From Saprospirales bacterium (lineage in GTDB: Bacteria > Bacteroidota > Bacteroidia > Chitinophagales > JADIYW01), in NCBI GenBank assembly GCA_016711605.1, contig JADJSS010000015.1, positions 1-64,000 of the forward strand: a stretch of DNA of 64,000 nucleotides, written 5' to 3'. The first letter of the stretch is position 1. Each line of letters starts with the position of its first letter. Under the pieces are notes generated by a model. It was not told where the DNA came from. It ran no database searches and saw nothing but the letters and a program-made list of their open reading frames with translations. Of the stretch, positions 48,839-56,503 are shown piece after piece. The position numbers were made by a program, and so were the translations under genes.

Positions 48839-49997
48839 ATGAATACCATTCAAATTAACCATGTTCCACAAAAAAGTGAAATGACGAAGTTGCATAAATT
48901 ATGGCGACGATATAAATATTTTACACCAGTAATCGTTTTGCCAGCAATCATGTTTATTTCATTTTATTATTTAGGTTATTGGTCATTTTTTGCGTTTGTG
49001 TTTGTGTATGGATTTATTCCAACGATGGAATTTATTTTTACAGGTACGGCTGAAAATTTTACTGCAGAAGAAGAAGCTGTGGAACGACAAGATATTTATT
49101 ACGATTTAGTAATTTATTCAATGGTGCCTTTGCAGTATATAATCTTAGGATTGTATTTATGGACAATAACTACAAAACAATTGCAATGGTATGAGTTGGT
49201 TGGTATCACTACTGCGATGGGTTTGGCTTGTGGTGCTTTAGGAATAAATGTGGCACATGAACTTGGACATAGAACAAAAAAATACGAACAGTTTATGTCG
49301 AAATTATTATTGATGAGCACCTTGTATATGCACTTTTTTATTGAACACAATCGTGGACATCATAAAAACGTTTCTACACCATTAGATCCAGCAACTTCAA
49401 GGTTAAATGAAACATTCTTATACTTTTTGGCCTAGAACAGTTATTGGTGGTTGGATGTCAGCTTGGCATTTAGAAGCACATCGCTTAAAAAAAATGAAAC
49501 AAAATTTCTGGAATCCAATACATAATGAAATGTTGCGTTTTCAAATCATTCAACTGCTTTTTGTAGCAGCAATATATGTTGGTTTTGGTTGGGTTGGTGT
49601 TGTTGGATTTATTGCTTCATCTGTTATTGGCTTTACGTTATTAGAAATTGTAAATTATATTGAACATTATGGTTTGATGCGTAAACAATTGTCAAATGGT
49701 GCGTATGAAAAAACGAAACCTCATCATTCCTGGAATTCTGGACATGAGTTAGGTAGGATATTTTTATTTGAGTTAACGCGCCACAGCGATCATCATTTCA
49801 ATCCAAGTAGAAAATATCAAATACTAAGACATTTTAAAGATGCACCGCAAATGCCTACAGGTTATTTAGCAATGATTCCTTTGGCTTTGGTTCCACCATT
49901 ATGGTTTAAAGTAATGAATCCATTGGTTGAAAAACACAACGCAACTGTTTCAGAAGATTATGTGAAAAGCTTAGAAGTTCCTGCAGAAGTAGAATAA
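48839..49997 (+). CDS. alkB: Alkane 1-monooxygenase (AlkB-type), frameshifted
   Basis: AlkB is a membrane di-iron hydroxylase that oxidises n-alkanes or fatty chains to primary alcohols, using rubredoxin-supplied electrons. The His-box motifs are complete: HELGHRTKK, HNRGHHKNVSTPLDPATSR and LTRHSDHHFNPSRKYQ, and NYIEHYGLMRK is the fourth signature. About six transmembrane helices surround them. One extra T near 49427 (expected YFWPRTVIGGW) splits the gene; repaired, it has about 386 residues. No rubredoxin gene is adjacent. Divergent from a TetR regulator and facing the ATL gene. The natural substrate could be alkanes or long-chain lipids. Confidence 0.9.
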
Positions 49998-50000
49998 GAT

Positions 50001-50330
50001 TTAAGCTTTCAACTTCAGTTTTATTTTCCAACGTACTTTTTCAAAGTTTTGAATTTGATCGTTGATGATTTCTATACCTTCGCTTTCTAATAATTCTTGC
50101 ATTAAAGTTGGAAATTCAAAGTGATGTTTTCCTGTTAACAAACCATTTCTATTCACTACACGATGCGCTGGCACTGTTGGTGAAACATTGTGTGCGTTGT
50201 TCATTGCATAACCAACCGTACGTGCAGAACCACGCGTGCCAATAAATTCAGCAATATCGCCGTAGCTAACTACTTTTCCTTTGGGAATTTTGCGTACAAC
50301 AGCATAAACTTTTTCATAAAAATCATTCAT
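50001..50330 (-). CDS. MGMT-family alkyltransferase-like protein (ATL)
   Basis: This 109-residue protein matches the DNA-binding domain of O6-alkylguanine-DNA alkyltransferases: VYAVVRKIPKGKVVSYGDIA and VGYAMNNAHN. The active-site PCHRV is PAHRVV here, so the acceptor Cys is Ala. Such alkyltransferase-like proteins cannot transfer alkyl groups but bind alkylated guanine and hand it to nucleotide excision repair. The gene converges with alkB, with three bases between stops. The start at 50330 (MNDFYEKVYAVVR) is the usual one. Intact. Confidence 0.88.
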   Translation of the reverse strand: MNDFYEKVYAVVRKIPKGKVVSYGDIAEFIGTRGSARTVGYAMNNAHNVSPTVPAHRVVNRNGLLTGKHHFEFPTLMQELLESEGIEIINDQIQNFEKVRWKIKLKLKA

Positions 50331-50429
50331 AAAATGAGATTAGGAAAATCTTTTTTCATTTTAAATAAATTTTGCTATTGACAAATATACAAATTAGGTT
50401 TAGTTTTAATCTAATAAAAACCCTAAGCC

Positions 50430-51158
50430 ATGTTTAATACTAAAACTATCATGGCGCATGTATTCCTATTTTTTACAATATTTGCACATGCGCAAAAACA
50501 AGAAAATGTGAATAAAGATGTTACCTTTTCAGGTATAAACTTTAAAACACAAGAAGTAAATTATAAGATTTCCAAAAAAGAAACTTATCAGATTGCTATT
50601 GAACAACATCAGAATTCGATTCCTAAATATTTTAGATTTAGATGTGATGGAAATGAATCTACGATAACCGTTCAAATTTCTATCACCGATGGTATGCAAA
50701 TTCAAACCGTCACGAAAGAAATAAATATAGATGCTGTTAACGATGAATATCAGGTTTCTATTTTACCCAGAAACAAAAATGATTTAGTATTAAATAGTAA
50801 TTGTTACATTAAATCTGTTGTGGTAATTAATAAATCTGACAATGACGTTTTTATTAAATCGTATAATTTTTCTAATGTATCAGTTATAAATGAAGTGAAT
50901 GTCAATCAGGTTTTTGCAGTAGATTTAGACGTTGAAAATCCAAAAAAATACATGATATTTTCTAACGAATCGAAAATAATTAGCTTAAATGTATATAAAT
51001 TAAACGGCGAATTAGATGAACGATTGATGTACACATTAAATCCAGGCGAGAATTATTTAGATTTTTCATTGTTAAAGAAAAATTTTGGCAAAAAGGTAAT
51101 TCAAACTAGTACCGAATTGGTTAAAAAACCTACCAATAGAATTGTAGTAATGTTATGA
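50430..51158 (+). CDS. Secreted protein of unknown function
   Basis: The 242-residue protein has a signal peptide (MFNTKTIMAHVFLFFTIFAH, then AQ) and a beta-rich mature part with many Ile/Val/Asn residues, without Cys pairs except at the edges. The C-terminal segment (KKYMIFSNESKIISLNVYKL to RIVVML) might be a sorting or adhesion domain but does not match a T9SS signal clearly. No family is recognised. It is intact and convergent with lspA. Confidence 0.6.
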   Translation: MFNTKTIMAHVFLFFTIFAHAQKQENVNKDVTFSGINFKTQEVNYKISKKETYQIAIEQHQNSIPKYFRFRCDGNESTITVQISITDGMQIQTVTKEINIDAVNDEYQVSILPRNKNDLVLNSNCYIKSVVVINKSDNDVFIKSYNFSNVSVINEVNVNQVFAVDLDVENPKKYMIFSNESKIISLNVYKLNGELDERLMYTLNPGENYLDFSLLKKNFGKKVIQTSTELVKKPTNRIVVML

Positions 51159-51255
51159 TTTTTTCTTGATTGAATTTTTTAATAAATCTTTTTGGTTGGT
51201 ATTTTTTACCAACCATTTTTTGTCAATCTAAGCTAACATGTATTTTTACTAAATC

Positions 51256-51876
51256 TTATGCAGGTTTTTCTTCTACAAAGAATTTCTTTTGAAAAATTAA
51301 GATGATGAAAACGCCAATGGTAATACATGCATCTGAAACATTAAAAATAAACGGAAAGAATTCAAATTTGCTGCCACCTAATTTGGGCAACCACATTGGA
51401 AATCGAGCATCTGTAATAATTGGAAAATAAAGCATATCTACTACTCGACCATGAAACCACGAAGCATAACCACCATTTTTTGGAAATAAAGTGGCAACAT
51501 GTCCAAAGCTGTCTGAAAATATTCTTCCAAAGAAAATACTATCTATAATATTACCAACAGCACCAGCTAATATTAAGGATAATGCGAAAATAAATCCTTT
51601 GCTAGTTTGTTTGTTTTTTATTTGCTGAGCAATATAATAAGTGATAAATCCAACTGCAATAATTCGGAATAAAGTCAATAAGAATTTTCCAATTCCAGCA
51701 CCAAAACTTACACCAAATGCCATTCCTTCGTTTTCTACAAAATGAATACGAGCCCAAGTACCAATATAATTGAAGGATTCACCATGTTGCATAGTTAATT
51801 TTACCCAAATTTTGCTTACTTGGTCAATCAATAAAGAAAGAAAAACAGTTAATATAGCGATTGCTTTTTTAGACAT
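51256..51876 (-). CDS. lspA: Lipoprotein signal peptidase (signal peptidase II)
   Basis: LspA cleaves the signal peptide of diacylglyceryl-modified prolipoproteins in the inner membrane. The 206-residue protein has four helices. The conserved VENEGMAFG, then GAVGNIIDSIFFGR and VFIFNVSDACITIG-like block (PFIFNVSDACITIGVFII) hold the two catalytic Asp residues. An extra segment between them (RIFSDSFGHVATLFPKNGGY) is usual for Bacteroidota LspA, explaining the length above 170. It lies downstream of ileS and the TraR-like gene on the same strand, the normal phylum order. Start ATG at 51876. Intact. Confidence 0.95.
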   Translation of the reverse strand: MSKKAIAILTVFLSLLIDQVSKIWVKLTMQHGESFNYIGTWARIHFVENEGMAFGVSFGAGIGKFLLTLFRIIAVGFITYYIAQQIKNKQTSKGFIFALSLILAGAVGNIIDSIFFGRIFSDSFGHVATLFPKNGGYASWFHGRVVDMLYFPIITDARFPMWLPKLGGSKFEFFPFIFNVSDACITIGVFIILIFQKKFFVEEKPA

Positions 51877-51894
51877 GATTAAGATGAAATTTAA

Positions 51895-51943
51895 AAACCT
51901 ATAAGGTTTCGCAATCTTTCGATATGAAAAACCTTATAGGTTT
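51895..51943. repeat. Intergenic palindrome, CCTATAAGG type
   Basis: AAACCTATAAGGTTT (51895-51909) and AAACCTTATAGGTTT (51929-51943) are perfect 15-base inverted repeats around a 19-base loop, between lspA and the TraR-like gene. No T-run on either strand, so terminator activity is uncertain. Confidence 0.65.
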
Positions 51944-51962
51944 ATGTGTAAAATTTTAAAGA

Positions 51963-52991
51963 TTATTTTTTTTCCATTTTTTTGCCTTCAACACTTAATG
52001 TAGCATGTGGCACTACCATTAATCGTTCCTTTGGAATTAATCTACCAGTTTCACGACAAATACCGTAAGATTTATTTTCGATGCGAACCAAGGCACTTTC
52101 TAAATGTGAAATTAATTTTTGCATACGTACTACAATTTGGTTCATGTTTTCGCGCTCAGATGTCATAGAACCGTCATCAATACTTGCAAATTGTGTCTCG
52201 CTCTCAGATGTGTTTTTAATTTGATCTACATAAAAATCAATTTCTTCTCTTGCTTTTGCAATTTTTTTCTGAATGACACCTTTAAAAATAGCTAAATCAG
52301 CGTCATTATAACGAACTACAGAAACTTCCATTAATGGTTTTGGTTCCGGATTAGTTCTGTATGATGTAGTTGGTTCTGTTTTTTGTACCGTTTTTTCAAT
52401 TGGTTTTTCTACTATTTTGGTTATTGGTGTTTTAGCTATTGTTGTAGGTTTTACAACAGGTTTTGTTGCAACTTTAGGTGTTGGTTTTGCTACTACTTTT
52501 TTAGCTACCACTTTTGCAGCTGGTTTTGGTTTAACTATTACTTTAGCTTCCACTTTTTTTGCTGGTTTTGCTACAGTTTTTGCAATTACCTTTTTTGCTA
52601 CTGGTTTCACCACTTTTGCAGTTACTTTTTTAGCAACTGGTTTCACAGCAGCTTTTTTAACTGGCTTAGCTGGTGCTTTTTTCGCTATAGGTTGTGCTTT
52701 TGCAATTGGTTTCTTCGCTGTCACTTTTACAACTACTTTTTTTGCAGCAGGTTTTGCCTTCACCACCACTTTTGCCGCTGCTTTTTTTGCAACTGGTTTC
52801 GCTGGTTTTGCAGCTACTTTTTTCGCAACTGGTTTTGCAGCTGCTTTTTTTACTGGCTTAGCTGGCGCTTTTTTCGCAACAGGTTTTGCTTTTACAATTG
52901 GTTTTTTAGCTACCTCTTTAGCTACTACTTTTTTAGCAACTGCTTTCGCTGGTTTTGCAGCTACTTTTTTCTTATTAATCACTTTTGCCAT
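51963..52991 (-). CDS. TraR/DksA-type protein with long histone H1-like Lys/Ala/Pro tail
   Basis: The 342-residue protein has two parts. Residues 1 to about 220 are built from degenerate K-P-V-A-K-K and A-A-K-P repeats, highly basic and like the tail of eukaryotic H1 or bacterial HU-type tails. The last 120 residues are TraR/DksA-like: a coiled coil (KAREEIDFYVDQIKNTSESE) and the zinc-finger region YGICRETGRLIPKERLMVVP, where only one of the usual Cys residues remains. Bacteroidota have such proteins next to ileS and lspA. It may bind RNA polymerase and DNA together; this is inference. The basic tail could make it abundant and nucleoid-associated. Confidence 0.85.
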   Translation of the reverse strand: MAKVINKKKVAAKPAKAVAKKVVAKEVAKKPIVKAKPVAKKAPAKPVKKAAAKPVAKKVAAKPAKPVAKKAAAKVVVKAKPAAKKVVVKVTAKKPIAKAQPIAKKAPAKPVKKAAVKPVAKKVTAKVVKPVAKKVIAKTVAKPAKKVEAKVIVKPKPAAKVVAKKVVAKPTPKVATKPVVKPTTIAKTPITKIVEKPIEKTVQKTEPTTSYRTNPEPKPLMEVSVVRYNDADLAIFKGVIQKKIAKAREEIDFYVDQIKNTSESETQFASIDDGSMTSERENMNQIVVRMQKLISHLESALVRIENKSYGICRETGRLIPKERLMVVPHATLSVEGKKMEKK

Positions 52992-52995
52992 CTGA

Positions 52996-55900
52996 CTACA
53001 CTTTTTGAATGAGTAAATTTAAAATTTCGCCATTGATGTCAAATTCTTTGGCGTTTGAAACATTGTCTGCAAACAAGATGTCGTTTGCCAGCGTTTCGTT
53101 GCAAATATATTCTTTATAACTATTTAAAATTGCATTGAGAACCAATTGATTTTGCACATGCAAGATAATTTTGTCAGTAACTTCAAAATTAGCTTCTTTG
53201 CGCTCGGTTTGTATTTTATTGACAATTTCACGCGCAAAACCTTCGTTTTTCAAGGTTTCAGTTATGGTAATGTCCAAGGCAACAGTCATGCCATTATTAG
53301 TAGCAACCAGCCAACCTTGAATATCATCCGACAAAATTTCTACTTCATCTAACAAAATTGAGTAAGTTTCGTTCTCAATTTGGATATCAATCGTTCCGTT
53401 TTGTTCTAATTGTTGAATTTGTTCTACTGAAAATTGCTGAATAATATCTGCAGCCAATTTCATTTTTCCACCTAATTTTTTGCCTAAAAGTTTAAAATTT
53501 GGTTTTATTTTTTTAGAAATGATGCCTGATGTATCGCCAATGTATTCAATTTCTTTTACGTTTACTTCAGCTAAAATCAATTCTTTTACTTTGTCTATTT
53601 GTGCGATAAAAGAGTTGTCAATTGCTGGAATTAATATTTTTTGCAACGGCTGACGCACTTTTATTTTTGTTTTCTTTCTTAATGATAAAACCAAAGAAGA
53701 AATTTCCTGTGCCCAACTCATGCGTTGTTCTAATTGTAAGTCAATTAGTTTTTCATCGGCAATAACTAAGGTTGAAAGGTGAATAGAATTTTTGGTTGAT
53801 AATAAACTTTGGTATAACCAATCACTAAAAAACGGTGCAATTGGACTCATTAATTGTACAACAATAACCAAACATTCATGTAAAGTTTCAAATGCAGCTT
53901 TTTTATCTTGCGATAATTCGTTGCCCCAAAACCTGCGTCTGCATAAGCGCACATACCAATTGGATAAATGTTCAACAACAAATTCTTCAATAGCACGTGC
54001 AGCTTTGGTTGGTTCGTAATCTTCATAAGATGCAGTTACTTCTTTTACCAAGCTATGTAATTTAGAAATGACCCAACGATCAATTTCGGCACGTTCTGTT
54101 AATGGTGTCGTGTTTTTAGCATCAATAACAAAACCGTCAATATTTGCATAAATAGCGAAGAAATTGTAAGAATTATAAAGCGTTCCAAATAATTTTCTAG
54201 ATGTTTCTGCCAATCCTTCTTCATCAAACTTCAGGTTGTCCCAAGGTTGTGAGTTGGAAATCATGTACCAGCGAGTTACATCAGCACCATATTTATTGAT
54301 TGTAGCGAACGGATCAACGGTGTTGCCTTTAGATTTAGACATTTTATTGCCATTCTTATCCAACACTAAACCATTAGAAACCACATTTTTGTACGCAACG
54401 CTATCAAACAACATCACCGCAATGGCGTGCAATGTGTAGAACCAGCCACGTGTTTGGTCAACGCCTTCTGCAATAAAATCAGCTGGAAACGATTTCTTAA
54501 AAGTATCTGTATTGTCAAATGGATAATGCCATTGAGCATAAGGCATCGCTCCAGAATCAAACCAAACATCAATTAAATCACTTTCGCGTGTCATTGGTTT
54601 TCCTGATGCAGATACTAAAATTAGATCATCTACAAAAGGTTTATGTAAATCCAATTTTTCTGATAATTTTTCTTTGGCTAAAAATCCAGCATCGATAGAT
54701 TTTTGCATTTCAGCATTCAATTCTTCAATAGAACCTATACAAATTTCTTCGTTGCCATCTTCTGTTCTCCAGATATTTAAAGGTGTGCCCCAAAATCTTG
54801 AACGTGATAAATTCCAGTCTACTAAGTTTTCCAGCCATTGCCCAAAACGACCAGTTCCAGTACTTTCTGGTTTCCAGTTGATGGTTTTATTCAATTCCAT
54901 CATACGTTCTTTTACTGCGGTTACTTTTATAAACCAAGAATCTAATGGATAATAGATAACAGGTTTATCTGTTCGCCAGCAATGCGGATACGAGTGTTCG
55001 TATTTCTCTATTTTAAATGCTTTGTTTTCTTGCTTCAGTTTTACAGAAATATCGATATCTACAGAAATATAGTTTGGTTCGTTCTTGTAATCTTTTACAT
55101 ATCTGCCTGAAAATTCGCCAACACCTTCAATGAATTTTCCTTCTTTATCTACTAACGTTAATGAACCGATGCCGTTTTCAGCAGCTACTTTCATATCATC
55201 AGCACCAAAGCTTGGCGCAATATGTACGATACCTGTTCCATCAGAAGTAGTTACGAAATCACCTAAAATAACTTTAAATGCATCGCCATCAATTTTGTCT
55301 TTTGAGTTGGCTTCAAATGGTAATAATTGCTCGTAACGAATGCCAGCAATTTCTTTTCCAAAGAAAGAACCTAGTGTAACAAATGGCAAATTCTTGCCAT
55401 CGTTTTTGTAGTCATCTAACTTGTTTTCATTTTCAATATTGAAGTATTTTGAAAATAAATCTTTTGCCAAGATTAAATGAACAGGTAAATGAGTGTATGG
55501 ATTAAATGTATTAACCAACACATATTCAATATTAGCACCAACAGCCAAAGCTGTATTAGATGGTAAAGTCCACGGTGTTGTGGTCCAAGCTAAGAAAGAA
55601 GTATTTTGGATGCTGAAATTTGCATCTTTAATTGAAGAAAATACAGCTTTTGACTTTTCGTCATTTATAACTTTAAATGCAGCAACTGCAGATGTGTCTT
55701 TCACATCTCTGTATGCGCCAGGTTGGTTGAGTTCGTGTGTACTTAAACCTGTTCCTGCTGCTGGTGAATAGGGTTGTATTTTTTTGCCTTTGTATAAAAA
55801 GTCTTTTTTGTATAGTTGTTGTAATAAATACCAAACACTTTCTATATAATTGTTTTCAAATGTAACGTAAGGATTGTTTAGGTCGACCCAATAACCCATT

Positions 55901-56322
55901 TTTTGCGTGATGTCGTCCCAAACATCTTTATACTTCATTACTTCTTCACGGCATTTTTGGTTGTATTCCACAACAGAAATCTTGGTTCCAATATCTTTTT
56001 TGGTGATATTGAGTGATTTTTCAACGGAAATCTCAATAGGCAAGCCATGTGTGTCCCAGCCACCTTTGCGTTTTACTTGAAAACCTTGTAGTGTTTTAAA
56101 TCGACAAAAAATATCTTTGATAGCACGCGCTAAAACATGGTGAATACCAGGCAAACCATTCGCACTTGGTGGTCCTTCATAAAAAACAAAAGTTGGTTTT
56201 CCTTCGCGTTCATCAACACTTTTTTCAAATGTTTTATCTGTTTCCCAAAAGGATAGAATATCTTTTTCTATTTGTTGTTGCGAACTGTTTTTAAACTCAG
56301 GATATATTTTTGCTGCTGACAT
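52996..56322 (-). CDS. ileS: Isoleucine--tRNA ligase
   Basis: This enzyme charges tRNA-Ile. The 1108-residue length is that of the Bacteroidota/eukaryote-like IleS. The HIGH motif is GLPGIHHVLAR (residues about 56-66), the editing domain has LAWTTTPWTLPSNTALAV, and the KMSKS motif is KNGNKMSKSKGNTVDPF. RESDLIDVWFDSGAMPYAQW and EGVDQTRGWFYTLHAIAVML are further class I aminoacyl-synthetase signatures, and ADVTRWYMISNSQPWDNLKF follows. No C-terminal zinc finger. The TraR/DksA-like gene follows after four bases. Divergent from porZ. The gene is intact, with no indels over 3.3 kb. Confidence 0.97.
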   Translation of the reverse strand: MSAAKIYPEFKNSSQQQIEKDILSFWETDKTFEKSVDEREGKPTFVFYEGPPSANGLPGIHHVLARAIKDIFCRFKTLQGFQVKRKGGWDTHGLPIEISVEKSLNITKKDIGTKISVVEYNQKCREEVMKYKDVWDDITQKMGYWVDLNNPYVTFENNYIESVWYLLQQLYKKDFLYKGKKIQPYSPAAGTGLSTHELNQPGAYRDVKDTSAVAAFKVINDEKSKAVFSSIKDANFSIQNTSFLAWTTTPWTLPSNTALAVGANIEYVLVNTFNPYTHLPVHLILAKDLFSKYFNIENENKLDDYKNDGKNLPFVTLGSFFGKEIAGIRYEQLLPFEANSKDKIDGDAFKVILGDFVTTSDGTGIVHIAPSFGADDMKVAAENGIGSLTLVDKEGKFIEGVGEFSGRYVKDYKNEPNYISVDIDISVKLKQENKAFKIEKYEHSYPHCWRTDKPVIYYPLDSWFIKVTAVKERMMELNKTINWKPESTGTGRFGQWLENLVDWNLSRSRFWGTPLNIWRTEDGNEEICIGSIEELNAEMQKSIDAGFLAKEKLSEKLDLHKPFVDDLILVSASGKPMTRESDLIDVWFDSGAMPYAQWHYPFDNTDTFKKSFPADFIAEGVDQTRGWFYTLHAIAVMLFDSVAYKNVVSNGLVLDKNGNKMSKSKGNTVDPFATINKYGADVTRWYMISNSQPWDNLKFDEEGLAETSRKLFGTLYNSYNFFAIYANIDGFVIDAKNTTPLTERAEIDRWVISKLHSLVKEVTASYEDYEPTKAARAIEEFVVEHLSNWYVRLCRRRFWGNELSQDKKAAFETLHECLVIVVQLMSPIAPFFSDWLYQSLLSTKNSIHLSTLVIADEKLIDLQLEQRMSWAQEISSLVLSLRKKTKIKVRQPLQKILIPAIDNSFIAQIDKVKELILAEVNVKEIEYIGDTSGIISKKIKPNFKLLGKKLGGKMKLAADIIQQFSVEQIQQLEQNGTIDIQIENETYSILLDEVEILSDDIQGWLVATNNGMTVALDITITETLKNEGFAREIVNKIQTERKEANFEVTDKIILHVQNQLVLNAILNSYKEYICNETLANDILFADNVSNAKEFDINGEILNLLIQKV

Positions 56323-56446
56323 ATGCTACTCTACTAAAAATTTTGCGCAAAGATATAAAATTCAGCAATGTAGAGTAGTTTTTATGCGTTAAGATATTGA
56401 AAAAGAAATCAATAGGTGTGCAACGCATATTCTCAATTTAAAATCT

Positions 56447-56454
56447 TATTTTTG
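56447..56454 (+). promoter_or_regulatory. TAnnTTTG promoter box before porZ
   Basis: TATTTTTG fits the -7 consensus and lies 49 bases before the porZ start. No -33 TTTG is seen. Confidence 0.4.
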
Positions 56455-56503
56455 AGCATCTGTGACTATAACAAATAAACTGATTTTTAATAACTAAGTA
56501 AAT

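Noticed and set aside
52383..53012. Long open frames (192 and 209 codons) on the plus strand opposite the TraR-like gene
   Set aside because: They mirror the Lys/Ala/Pro repeat tract of the minus-strand gene. Such repeats keep several antisense frames open, and the translations are low-complexity Phe/Cys/Ala sequences without homology.
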